From contig NZ_VFRP01000016.1 of assembly GCF_006385685.1 (NCBI RefSeq), positions 32,406-96,405 of the forward strand: 64,000 nucleotides of DNA. The letters run 5' to 3'. Shown here piece by piece: positions 36,206-44,144 of this stretch. Both the position numbers and the translations under genes were made by a program. The notes beneath the pieces are model-generated. The model worked only from the letters and a program-made list of their open reading frames with translations. It had not been told where the DNA came from and ran no database searches. Every line of letters starts with the position of its first letter. Position 1 is the stretch's first letter. The stretch comes from Amaricoccus solimangrovi. Its GTDB lineage: Bacteria; Pseudomonadota; Alphaproteobacteria; Rhodobacterales; Rhodobacteraceae.

Positions 36206-36235
36206 ATGCAACGGATTGGTGTGGATTTCTTGCAT
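36206..36235. promoter_or_regulatory. Inverted repeat ATGCAA-N18-TTGCAT between LysR and azoreductase
   Basis: Perfect 6-bp arms (36206-36211 and 36230-36235) sit in the 111-base divergent region, just upstream of the LysR start and about 70 bases before the azoreductase ATG. LysR-type regulators bind such dyads (T-N11-A-like) near the divergent promoter. This is a candidate operator only. Confidence 0.4.
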
Positions 36236-36302
36236 TCCGATCCGGGCCGCGCAACGCCAGATTAGCAGGGACACTGCGAAACACTTCGGAAAGGTTCCCA
36301 TC

Positions 36303-36920
36303 ATGTCCAGCATTCTCGCCATCACCAGCAGCGCCCTCGGCGCCGCCTCCGTCTCGAACCAGCTGGTCTCCGACACGGTGGAGGCGCTCAGGGCCGGATC
36401 CCCGTCGACGAACGTCCGCCTTCGCGACCTGGGCGAGGCCCCGGTGCCGCATCTGACCGCGCTCGATCTGGTGCCGGAGCCGGCGACCGGGGAACAGAGG
36501 GCGCTCCGGTCGCTTTCGGACGAACTCATCGCCGAGCTTCAGGCCGCCGACACGCTGGTCATCGGCGCGCCGATGTACAATTTCGGCATCCCCTCGACGC
36601 TCAAGGCGTGGTTCGATCGCGTGCTGCGCGCCGGCGTCACCTTCCGCTACACGAATTCCGGGCCCGAAGGCCTGCTGAGGGGCAAGCGCGCCTTCGTGGT
36701 CCTGTCCCGCGGCGGGCTCTACAGCGAGGGTCCGGCTCAGGCGATGGACGCGCAGGAGCCGCACCTGCGCACGCTTCTGGGCTTCATCGGCATCACCGAC
36801 GTGACCTTCATCCGGGCCGAGAAGCTGGCCATGGGCACCGAGGAACGCGCGGGCGCCCTCGCGGCGGCGGAAGCGCGGATCGCCGAGGCCGTCCGGCGCC
36901 CGGCGGCGCTGGCCGCGTAG
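36303..36920 (+). CDS. azoR: FMN-dependent NADH azoreductase / NAD(P)H quinone reductase
   Basis: 205 residues, flavodoxin-like fold. It has AITSSALGAASVSNQL at the phosphate-binding loop, ADTLVIGAPMYNFGIPSTLKAWFDRVLRAGVTF, which is the AzoR signature, and VVLSRGGLY. AzoR-type enzymes reduce azo dyes and quinones with NADH. The ATG at 36303 follows GGAAAGG. The LysR at 36191 is divergent and probably responds to a quinone or electrophile. The C-terminus lies next to a 148-base gap with nothing recognisable. Confidence 0.92.
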   Translation: MSSILAITSSALGAASVSNQLVSDTVEALRAGSPSTNVRLRDLGEAPVPHLTALDLVPEPATGEQRALRSLSDELIAELQAADTLVIGAPMYNFGIPSTLKAWFDRVLRAGVTFRYTNSGPEGLLRGKRAFVVLSRGGLYSEGPAQAMDAQEPHLRTLLGFIGITDVTFIRAEKLAMGTEERAGALAAAEARIAEAVRRPAALAA

Positions 36921-37068
36921 GCGAGGGCCCCCTCCCGATGGAACCGTCGCTTTCAGAGGATCGCCGCTCCCCCGCCGCGCGTCCTTCCGCGGCCGCGCCG
37001 GCGGCGTCCTCGAGGCGGGCTCGTGAGCCCTCCTCCGCCTCGGGTCGATCGGAGCGAGCGCGCGGCGG

Positions 37069-37998
37069 TCAGTATCCGACGCCCTCTGCCCGGACGTGCA
37101 GCGCGTAGAGCGACTGGCTCGCGGCCATGAAGAGCCGCGTCCGGTAGCGTCCGCCGAAGCAGAGGTTGGCGCAGCGCTCGGGCAGATGGACATGGCCGAT
37201 GGGCTCACCGTCGGGTGCGAACACCCGGACGCCGTTCAGCCCCTCGCCGCGGCCCCAGCCGGCCCAGATGTTGCCGAGCGTGTCGAGCCGGATCCCGTCC
37301 GGCGTTCCGGCCTCCCCGGCCTCGATCAGCCGCTTGCCCGCGCCGACGCCGCGCCCGTCCGGAGAAACCTCGAAGGCATGGATCGCCCGGGGCGGCGCGG
37401 ACTGGACGACATAGAGGCGGCTCTCGTCCGGCGAGAAGGCCAGGCCGTTCGGCAGCGGAAATCCCTCCAGCACGACGTCGAGGGCACCCGTTTCGGGATC
37501 GAGCCGGTAGACGTTGGTGGGCAGTTCCGGCTCGGCCCGGTAGCCTTCGTAATAGTCCGCGATGCCGAAGGTCGGATCGGTGAACCACACCGCGCCGTCC
37601 GATTTCACCACCACGTCGTTCGGCGAATTGAGCCGCCCGCCCCCGCAGCCGTCGGCGAGCACCGTGATCGCGCCGTCGGTCTCGGTCCGGGTGACCCGTC
37701 GCGTCCCGTGCTCGCAGGAAACGAGGCGGCCGCGCCGGTCGCGCGTGTTTCCGTTGGTGAAGTTGCCCCGGCGGAAGACCGAGACGGTTCCGGTCTCCTC
37801 CTCGTATTTCAGCATCCTGTCGTTCGGGATGTCGCTCAGCAGCAGGCAGCGCAGGTCGCCGAACCAGACCGGCCCCTCGGCCCAGCGAAGCCCGGTATGG
37901 AGCCGCTCGATGGCGGCGTTGGTGACGAGCAGATCCCGGAACCCCTCGGCCAGGACCTCGATCGCCGGATCGGGGTAGCTCTCCGCCGGCTGCCACAT
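37069..37998 (-). CDS. SMP-30/gluconolactonase-family protein
   Basis: 309 residues from the ATG at 37996-37998; an upstream in-frame ATG at 38103 lacks an RBS and gives an unlikely N-terminus, while AGGGAGG precedes the chosen one. Beta-propeller motifs: LRWAEGPVWFGDLRCLLLSDIP, RLNSPNDVVVKSDGAVWFTDPTFGI, GFPLPNGLAFSPDESRLYVV and GTPDGIRLDTLGNIWAG, which include the metal-site Glu, Asn and Asp of SMP-30 lactonases. It likely opens a sugar lactone. No catabolic partner lies directly beside it. Confidence 0.9.
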   Translation of the reverse strand: MWQPAESYPDPAIEVLAEGFRDLLVTNAAIERLHTGLRWAEGPVWFGDLRCLLLSDIPNDRMLKYEEETGTVSVFRRGNFTNGNTRDRRGRLVSCEHGTRRVTRTETDGAITVLADGCGGGRLNSPNDVVVKSDGAVWFTDPTFGIADYYEGYRAEPELPTNVYRLDPETGALDVVLEGFPLPNGLAFSPDESRLYVVQSAPPRAIHAFEVSPDGRGVGAGKRLIEAGEAGTPDGIRLDTLGNIWAGWGRGEGLNGVRVFAPDGEPIGHVHLPERCANLCFGGRYRTRLFMAASQSLYALHVRAEGVGY

Positions 37999-38318
37999 CG
38001 GCGACCTCCCTTCCTTCGTGTTCCTATCGTGGCACCCGCGCTCCGGGTTCGGCGCGAGCACTCGCGCGGGCATCCTCACGACGAGAGGCCATCGCGCAAG
38101 CATATTCGGTAGGCGCCAAGGGCCATCCGGGTCAGGGGGGGCGACGAGGCCGTCGGGTACGTGTCCGGAACACCCTCTCCGCGAACAAGCAACATCCGCT
38201 CCCGGCGAGCCTGTTCCCTCCGACGCGCCCGGGGGACCGGAGTCGGCCGCGTCGGGGCACTTCCTTCGATCCGCCCCGGATCGGTCAGCCAGAATCGCGC
38301 TGAGGGCACGGACCGCGA
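37999..38318. other. Gap without a recognisable gene
   Basis: This stretch of about 320 bases lies upstream of the SMP-30 gene and downstream of the AroQ fragment. The minus-strand frame of the AroQ fragment stays open to 38076, but after about 38319 its translation is Arg/Ser/Pro-rich without family resemblance. The SMP-30 promoter should be at its left end. Confidence 0.5.
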
Positions 38319-38528
38319 TCGGATAGCCCGGGCGCCGAGACCGGCGATGACGCCCTTCGCGAGCGCGGAGACCAGCGAATGGCGGTGCGGCTCGTCGCGC
38401 GCGTGGATGTTCGAGAGATGGACCTCGATGACGGGCGCCGTCACCATGCTCGGGGCGTCGACGAGCGGGATGGAGCGGAAGCTCGGTCCGGCCGGATTGA
38501 TCACGATGCCGCCGTCCGCGTCCATCGC
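38319..38528 (-). pseudogene. C-terminal fragment of type II 3-dehydroquinate dehydratase (aroQ-like)
   Basis: About 70 residues match AroQ: GGIVINPAGPSFRSIPLVDA, PVIEVHLSNIHARDEPHRHS, then KGVIAGLGARAI. These are the segments around the catalytic and anhydroquinate-binding residues (EVHLSN-H-RE--RH). The N-terminal half with the catalytic Tyr and the Arg loop is absent, and the frame joins directly to a DctQ-like head. This is a remnant, not a working enzyme. Confidence 0.65.
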
Positions 38529-38660
38529 CTCCGAGGTCCAGCCGATCGGGAGGTTGAAGGGGTAGCGGAAGGCGATCCGCGCCAGGAAGGCGATGAACAT
38601 CGCCAGCAGCGGCATCGCCAGCGAAAGCGGAACCGGATGCGCGTCCTCCGGTCTGGCCAT
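38529..38660 (-). pseudogene. N-terminal fragment resembling a TRAP transporter small permease (DctQ)
   Basis: 44 residues with one hydrophobic segment (LAMPLLAMFIAFLARIAFRY) followed by PFNLPIGWTSEA. The pattern R-----N-PI-WTEE after the first helix is typical of DctQ proteins. It then runs without a stop into AroQ-like sequence, so two unrelated gene pieces are joined in frame. The resemblance is short, so this call is tentative. Confidence 0.4.
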
Positions 38661-38760
38661 CTCGCGCGCGGCGCCCGGAAGATTGGCGCGTCCGCGGCGG
38701 ACCCGAGGCGAGCGACGGGCGGAACTCCGACCCGGCGACGGAGCCGGGCGAAGGGCCTGG

Positions 38761-39372
38761 TCAGCGAGACATCCCTCCCGCCGCGCGGATCCTGACCCGG
38801 GCGACGACGGCGACCGTCGCGACGACCATCACGGCGCAGGCCGCGACCTTGGAGACGGGCTCCATCGTACCTTCGATCAGCAGCGCGTGAGCCGCGCTTG
38901 CGATCGCGATCACGAGCGCGAGCATCCTGTGAGCGAGATGCCAGAGCCGCGTCCTCCGATGGAAGGCCGCGAGAAGCGCCGCGATCACGAGCGCCCACAT
39001 CGCGATCACGCCCCAGGCCGAGAAGGCGGTGGGAGCCGTGAAGGTGAGCGCGTCGATCACGTCGGGCGGGCTGGTCATCCAGAGGCCCGCGACGTGGACC
39101 AGCACCACGACCAGCGCCGCGGCGCCCGCGTAGCGGTGCGACCGGAGCCCGCGACGGCCCGCCAGCCCCGGCAGCGCGCCCGCCGCGAGCAGGGGCTGGA
39201 CCAGGAGCAGCGCCATTGCGACGATCCCGGCGAAGCCCGCCACGACGTAGACCGGCTCGCGCCATTCGAGAAGCGGGCTCGCGGCGGCCGCGAGCAGCGG
39301 CGCGACGGTAACCAGCGCGACGACGGCCCAGACGAGGCCCGCGCGGATCCGGTGGGCCGGCCCGGTTGCCAA
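38761..39372 (-). CDS. Ferric-reductase-like transmembrane protein
   Basis: 203 residues, six hydrophobic helices. His pairs lie in adjacent helices (SHRYAGAAALVVVLVHVAGL and LWHLAHRMLALVIAIASAAHALL), the layout of b-haem ligands in the ferric-reductase-like/MsrQ/NOX domain. It carries no NAD or FAD domain, so it would pass electrons across the membrane for a partner. It starts 5 bases after the exported dioxygenase-fold gene, apparently with a TTG codon at 39370-39372, and is surely cotranscribed with it. Confidence 0.82.
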   Translation of the reverse strand: MATGPAHRIRAGLVWAVVALVTVAPLLAAAASPLLEWREPVYVVAGFAGIVAMALLLVQPLLAAGALPGLAGRRGLRSHRYAGAAALVVVLVHVAGLWMTSPPDVIDALTFTAPTAFSAWGVIAMWALVIAALLAAFHRRTRLWHLAHRMLALVIAIASAAHALLIEGTMEPVSKVAACAVMVVATVAVVARVRIRAAGGMSR

Positions 39373-39377
39373 GAGCG

Positions 39378-39866
39378 TCAGACCGGCCGCAGCACGAAAT
39401 GCGCTTCCAGGGCGCGCTGCCGCGCATTCCTCATCACCGGCCGCAGGAACACCGTCTCGAAGTCGCCGCTGTCATAGGCGAGATGACCATGGGGCTGCCC
39501 GAAGGCCGGAACGATCCGGGGCATCTCGAGCCGGAAGGCCCCGGCCGCGTCGGTGAGCGTGGCGCCGTGGCTCCACGGGTCGCGCTCGCTTCCCTCGGTC
39601 GTATGCGCCCAGATCTGGATGCGCTGCCCCGCGAGCGGAGTGCCATCGCCCGCGCGCCGGACGGTGCCGGACATCCAGAAGCCGCCACCGCCGATCCGCT
39701 CGACCACGGGCGCCCCGGGAAGGTAGTTGTTGGCGCCGCCGCGCATCGACCGCGTGGGGGCGAGGTCTTCCGCGCGAAACGGCGAAAGCAGCCCCGCTAC
39801 GCCCGTGAGCAACAGCGCGCCGCCGCCCGCGAGGAGGCTTCGGCGATCGTACAGGACCGGTGTCAT
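39378..39866 (-). CDS. Exported intradiol-dioxygenase-fold protein
   Basis: 162 residues. The N-terminus YDRRSLLAGGGALLLTGVAG is a Tat-like signal (RR then a hydrophobic stretch). The core resembles protocatechuate 3,4-dioxygenase: GGFWMSGTVRRAGDGTPLAG, then RIQIWAHTTEG, TLTDAAGAFRL and GQPHGHLAY. H126 and H128 match the HxH iron ligands. The two Tyr ligands of catalytic family members seem absent: Phe (F122) stands where the YPGR-type Tyr is usual. GGAGGAAA lies before the ATG. Paired with the haem membrane protein 5 bases downstream. Function unknown. Confidence 0.75.
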   Translation of the reverse strand: MTPVLYDRRSLLAGGGALLLTGVAGLLSPFRAEDLAPTRSMRGGANNYLPGAPVVERIGGGGFWMSGTVRRAGDGTPLAGQRIQIWAHTTEGSERDPWSHGATLTDAAGAFRLEMPRIVPAFGQPHGHLAYDSGDFETVFLRPVMRNARQRALEAHFVLRPV

Positions 39867-40250
39867 GCGAATTTCCTCCCGTTTGCGTGCTCCGGGTCGC
39901 GAAAACGGTGATCCCCGTTCCGCCCTCGATCCTACCGCCAGCGCGGCGCGGGCCAAAGCGGGCAAAACCGCGCGATCCCGCGAAACCGGCCCACGATTTC
40001 GCGAGCCAGGCGCCGCGCGAGGACCTCGGCGGCCCCGGCGGCGAGGCCGGGAGCGCCGGCCGGTCGCAACACTCGTCCACGCAGCCGCGCAGGTCGCCTC
40101 GACCGCGCGGGGTTACATGAGACTCCGGCCCGGAACACGGCGCGTGGGAGGCGAAAGCTTCCCGCCGGAAGGCCTCCCGCGCCCGGTCATCATGAGGAGT
40201 CACCAGGGACCCTGCGCGCCGGCGGGAGGCGAAACGTTCCGCCTTGCCGG
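39867..40250. other. Intergenic region with two imperfect 20-bp repeats
   Basis: No gene is recognisable. Two related sites occur: 40146-40166 (GGGAGGCGAAAGCTTCCCGCC-like) and 40224-40243. Both are near-palindromic around GGCGAAA; the second has the core GAAACGTTCC, like LacI-family operators with a central CG. They may control the minus-strand dioxygenase-fold operon or be left from a lost sugar gene cluster next to the iolG remnant. Confidence 0.4.
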
Positions 40251-40780
40251 TCAGGCCTCGACCCGCCGCTTTTCCGTGACCGAACGGGCGCAGGCATCCG
40301 CGAGGCGGAGCGCGGCGACGCCATCGGCGCCGCTCGGGTTCGCCGGTGTGCCGTTCACGAGGCAGTCGATGAAGGCCGCGATCTCGCCGGCGTAGGAGGC
40401 GGTGTAGCGCGTCATGAAGAAGTTGAGGAGCGGCGGGCGGGAATAGCCCCCGGCGGTGCCGATCACCACGGAGCGTTCGTGCTGGTTCTCGGCATTGGCG
40501 ACGCCGAGCGAGCCATGCACCTCGACACGCTGGTCGTAGCCGTAGGTGGCGCGGCGCGAATTGGAGATGACGGCCTGCCTGCCGGAGGCGGTCTCGAGGA
40601 TCACCGTCGCGCTGTCGAAATCGCCGATCTCCGCGAGCTTCGGCTCGACGAGCACGCTGGCATGGGCGGAGACGCTCACCGGCTCCTCGCCGAGGAGGAA
40701 GCGCGCCATGTCGAGGTCGTGGATCGTCATGTCCCGGAAGATCCCGCCCGAGCGGGAGGCATAGCCGATGTCGGGCGCGC
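40251..40780 (-). pseudogene. C-terminal half of inositol 2-dehydrogenase (iolG-like)
   Basis: The frame encodes GGIFRDMTIHDLDMARFLLGE, SATVILETASGRQAVISNSR, RATYGYDQRVEVHGS, and NFFMTRYTASYAGEIAAF, which is the C-terminal domain of IolG-type myo-inositol dehydrogenases. The catalytic DMTIHDLD-MA block is kept. The whole NAD-binding half is missing: upstream of about 40780 the sequence becomes the end of the next Gfo/Idh/MocA gene in another frame. It has no start codon of its own. Confidence 0.75.
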
Positions 40781-41785
40781 CGGGTCCACCTTTGCCCAGC
40801 CGCCCGAGGCGGCGGAGGCGAAGATCGCATCCACGCAGGCCATGTTGGCGCGCGCGTCGTCGAGCCCGTAGAACGGCGCGTCCTCGCCGCGCACCGCCCG
40901 TGCGAAGTTCGTCACCTCGGCCTCGTACTGGTCGAGCGCGTCGAAGCTCAGCGTGGCGAGGTCGGATTTCGCGTGGTCGGCCGAGAGATCGACATGGATC
41001 AGGTTCGGCTCGGTCCGCGAGGGCACATAGGCCTTCGGCAGTTCGATGAAGGCGCGCTCGCAGACCACCTGAAGCGACTGCGACGAGGCCTCGGCGAGCG
41101 AGACGGAGAAGATCGCGTGGCAGCCCGCGCCGAAATCGAGGATCACGCTCGAGAACATGTCGATGCCGCGCGCGTCGCGCGCGCAGGTGGCAAAGGCGCG
41201 TTCGGGCTCGCGGCCGAACACGAAGCGCGCGGCCATCGCGGTATAGCAGCCGAGGTCGTAGATCGCGCCGCCGCCCCATTCGGGCCGGGTCCGGAAGTCG
41301 TCGGCGTTGGTCATCATGAAGGAGAGCAGGCTCGACACCGTGCGCGGCGCGCCATGCTCGCCGCTCGCGATCTTGGCGCGGAGCGCCTGCCAGCGCGGCT
41401 GGTGGCGCACCATGAAGGCCTCGGCGACCTTGAGTGACGGATCGAGCCCCTCGAGCGCCGCGAGATCGGCGCGGGTGAGCGCGATCGGCTTCTCGACCAG
41501 CACATGTTTGCCGGCCGCCGCCGCGTTGGCCACCCATTCGACGTGGAGATGGTTCGGGAGCGCGACATAGACCGCCTCCACCTCCGGATCGGCGAGCAGC
41601 GCCTCGTAGGAGCCATAGGCATTCGGGATGCCGAATTTGTCGGCCATGGCGCGGGCGCGGGTCTCGTCGCGGGCGGCGAGCGCCACCGGCGCGCAGGCGG
41701 GGCTCCTGGTCATGCCGGGCAGCACGGCGCCCTCGGCGATGCGGGCGGCGCCGAGGATGCCCCAGCGGACGGGTTCAAGAGTCAT
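40727..41785 (-). CDS. Gfo/Idh/MocA-family NAD(P)-dependent oxidoreductase with an altered C-terminus
   Basis: 352 residues. Rossmann start VRWGILGAARIAEGAVLPGM, then VALPNHLHVEWVANAAAAGKHVLVEKPIAL (the EKP lysine) and GGGAIYDLGCYTAMAARFVFG (substrate-site block). The native protein appears to end near GGWAKVD; the last ~17 residues (PARPTSAMPPARAG...) come from the out-of-frame iolG remnant, so the stop codon was lost in a deletion. The extra tail is short and the enzyme may still work. It probably oxidises a sugar or cyclitol. Confidence 0.85.
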   Translation of the reverse strand: MTLEPVRWGILGAARIAEGAVLPGMTRSPACAPVALAARDETRARAMADKFGIPNAYGSYEALLADPEVEAVYVALPNHLHVEWVANAAAAGKHVLVEKPIALTRADLAALEGLDPSLKVAEAFMVRHQPRWQALRAKIASGEHGAPRTVSSLLSFMMTNADDFRTRPEWGGGAIYDLGCYTAMAARFVFGREPERAFATCARDARGIDMFSSVILDFGAGCHAIFSVSLAEASSQSLQVVCERAFIELPKAYVPSRTEPNLIHVDLSADHAKSDLATLSFDALDQYEAEVTNFARAVRGEDAPFYGLDDARANMACVDAIFASAASGGWAKVDPARPTSAMPPARAGSSGT

Positions 41786-41809
41786 CGGGTTTGTCCTGAA
41801 TGAGAGGGG

Positions 41810-42763
41810 TCAGAGGCCGAGGCGGCGGCCGGATTCGGCGATGGCGAAGCGCAGCGTTTGCACGCTCTCCTCGATCGCCGCGCGGGTCTCCAGCGTATAA
41901 TCCTCGTTCTCGATCGAGATCACGTCGTCATAGCCCGCCCGGCGCAGCGCCATGACGACTTCGAGCCAGCCGCGCCGCGAGAGCCCATGGCCGAGCGGGA
42001 CGAAGTTCCAGGTCCGGCCGACGACCGGCGTCACGTGTTTCACGTCGAGCGTGCCGTTGACGCGGGCCTCCGGCTCGATCCGGGTGTCCTTGCCGTGGAA
42101 GTGATAGATATGCTCCGTGCCGAGCGCCTCGATGGCCGCGACCGAATCGCCGCCCATCCAGATCAGGTGGCTCGGGTCGAAGTTCATCCCCACCGCCGGG
42201 CCGATGGCCTCGCGCAGCCGGAAATAGCTCTCGGGATTGTAGACGCACTGCCGGCCGTGGTTCTCGACGCAGAAGCGCACCCCGGCGGCTTCGCCCGCCT
42301 TCGCAAGCTCGCGCCAGAACGGGATCACCCGCTCTGTCCATTGCCACTCGAGCATCTCCATGGCTTCGAGCGGCCAGGAGGAGGTGATCCAGTTCGGCGT
42401 CTTTTCCTCGGGTCCGCCACCGGGCAGGCCCGACATCATGATGACGCGGGAGACGCCGAGAAGCTTCGCCAGCGCCACGGCGTCATGGGCGAGCTTCGCA
42501 TCCGCCGGACCGATCTCGCCCGGATGCAGCGGGTTGCCGGAGGCGTTGAGCGCCGAGATCGCGAGGCCGCGCTCGCGCAGCATGCCGGTGAGCCGGTCCC
42601 GCGCCGCCTCGGAGCCCAGAAGCTCCGCGATATCCACATGCGGCGCCGAGCTCCAGCCGCCGAGGCCGAATTCGACCGTGTCGAGCCCGAGTTCGGCGGC
42701 GGCGTCGAGCGTTTCCTCGAGCGAGAGCGCGCCAAGGCTGTCGGTGTTCAGTCCGATCTTCAT
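41810..42763 (-). CDS. Sugar phosphate isomerase/epimerase (xylose-isomerase-like TIM barrel)
   Basis: 317 residues. It starts KIGLNTDSLGALSLEETLDAA; metal-site acids lie in FCVENHG, GMNFDPSHLIWMG, YHFHGKD and ISIENEDYT. This is the AP-endonuclease-2 fold family to which IolE/IolH and many sugar-catabolic isomerases belong. It sits between two Gfo/Idh/MocA dehydrogenases (24 bases to one, 4 to the other), a pairing that usually means oxidation then isomerisation of a sugar or cyclitol. The substrate is not known. Confidence 0.88.
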   Translation of the reverse strand: MKIGLNTDSLGALSLEETLDAAAELGLDTVEFGLGGWSSAPHVDIAELLGSEAARDRLTGMLRERGLAISALNASGNPLHPGEIGPADAKLAHDAVALAKLLGVSRVIMMSGLPGGGPEEKTPNWITSSWPLEAMEMLEWQWTERVIPFWRELAKAGEAAGVRFCVENHGRQCVYNPESYFRLREAIGPAVGMNFDPSHLIWMGGDSVAAIEALGTEHIYHFHGKDTRIEPEARVNGTLDVKHVTPVVGRTWNFVPLGHGLSRRGWLEVVMALRRAGYDDVISIENEDYTLETRAAIEESVQTLRFAIAESGRRLGL

Positions 42764-42767
42764 GGTC

Positions 42768-43928
42768 TCAGTCCCGCCAGTCGATCGCCACGGGGGCGTT
42801 GGTGGTGGCCGCGCGGTGGATCGCGTCGAGCACCTGCGCGGCGCGGTAGCCGTCCTCGATCGAGCCGTTCCCGAACGGGCGGCCCTCTGCCACCGCGGTC
42901 AGGAATTCGTGGATCATGAAGCCGAAGGATTCCGCGTAGCCGATCGGCACGAGGTCATGCGGCACCGCCGCGAGATTGATGCCGGGCGAGGAGGGCCGGT
43001 TCAGCATCCGCCGGAACGGCGCCGGGCCGGAGCCGTCCCTCACCGCGAGATCGAAATGCGAGGGCGTCTCGTTGGAAAACCGCGCCGTGCCCTTCGTGCC
43101 GTAGACCTCGACCTGAACCCGGTTGCCGGTGCCGACCGCGACGCGCGAGGCGGTGACGAAGCCCTGCGCGCCGCTCGCGAAGCGCAAGAGCGCCGAGGTC
43201 ACGTCGTCGTTCTCGACCTTGGCCGTCCTGTCGGAGAGCGCGACATGGCCGTGGCCGACCGTCGCGCCCGCCGGCAGGAACCGCTCCGGGATCGAGATCG
43301 TCGAGACCGCGCCCGTCACCTCCGCCACGTCGCCCATGATGAAGCGCGCCAGATCGACCGCGTGGGTGCCGACGTCCAGGAGCGCGCCCGGCCCGGCGCG
43401 CTCGAACTCGTAGCGCCAGCTGTGCGGCAGCAGCGGATCGGCCGCGTAATCGCATTGATGGAAGACGGTGATCTGCACCGGATCCCCGAGCTCGCCCGAG
43501 GCGACCCGCGCCCGGATGTCGGCCACCGCGGGGATCCGGCGGTAGTTGAAGACCGTGCCCGAGATCCCCGAGGCATCCCGCGCCGCGTCCCGCGTTCGAA
43601 GCGCGTCCGGCAGGGTGGTCGCGAGCGGCTTCTCGCAGAGCACATGCTTGCCGGCCGCGAGCGCCGCGCGCGCGACCTCGCCGTGCAGGAAGTTCGGCAG
43701 GCAGACCGAGACGATCCCGATCGCCGGATCGTCGATCACCTCGCGCCAGTCCGAGGCGGTCCGCTCGAAGCCCCAGGTCTTCGCGAGCGACCCGGCCTGG
43801 TCGGCCGACATGTCGCAGACGGTGGCGAGCCGCGCATCGAGCCCGGTGCGCGGCAGATGGGTCCGGTAGCCGGACGCATGCGCGGCGCCGATCATGCCCG
43901 CGCCGATGATGGCAATTCCCGTGGTCAT
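42768..43928 (-). CDS. Gfo/Idh/MocA-family oxidoreductase
   Basis: 386 residues from the ATG at 43926-43928, preceded by GGGAGGGG. GIAIIGAGMIGAAHASGYRTH is the NAD(P) motif, VSVCLPNFLHGEVARAALAAGKHVLCEKPLA holds the catalytic EKP, and GPGALLDVGTHAVDLARFIMGD the D---H active site. First gene of the minus-strand dehydrogenase-isomerase-dehydrogenase set, divergent from the sugar-binding protein gene at 44145, with a palindrome between them. Confidence 0.9.
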   Translation of the reverse strand: MTTGIAIIGAGMIGAAHASGYRTHLPRTGLDARLATVCDMSADQAGSLAKTWGFERTASDWREVIDDPAIGIVSVCLPNFLHGEVARAALAAGKHVLCEKPLATTLPDALRTRDAARDASGISGTVFNYRRIPAVADIRARVASGELGDPVQITVFHQCDYAADPLLPHSWRYEFERAGPGALLDVGTHAVDLARFIMGDVAEVTGAVSTISIPERFLPAGATVGHGHVALSDRTAKVENDDVTSALLRFASGAQGFVTASRVAVGTGNRVQVEVYGTKGTARFSNETPSHFDLAVRDGSGPAPFRRMLNRPSSPGINLAAVPHDLVPIGYAESFGFMIHEFLTAVAEGRPFGNGSIEDGYRAAQVLDAIHRAATTNAPVAIDWRD

Positions 43929-44016
43929 TTTCCCCTCCCGGCGTCGCACGCCCCGCCGCGCTTGCCCGGCGGCTGGCGGGAACATGCTTGCGAAGCGGCG
44001 CGGGCGGAATCCGAAA

Positions 44017-44036
44017 ACTGATGGGAAACCATCAGT
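44017..44036. promoter_or_regulatory. Perfect 8-bp palindrome ACTGATGG-GAAA-CCATCAGT, candidate operator
   Basis: It lies in the 216-base region between the divergent dehydrogenase (start 43928) and binding-protein (start 44145) genes, 89 and 108 bases from the two starts. The length and placement suit a dimeric repressor; the LacI protein at 45192 is the obvious candidate. There is no T run, so a terminator is unlikely. Confidence 0.6.
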
Positions 44037-44144
44037 CCGGCGGTGGCGTGGTTTGTTGATCCGGGCGACACCTCCGCCACCGCCAAGACGCGGAAAGCAA
44101 TCAAGGCCGAGGGGCACGGACGCCCGGCCAATCAAGGGGGAGAC

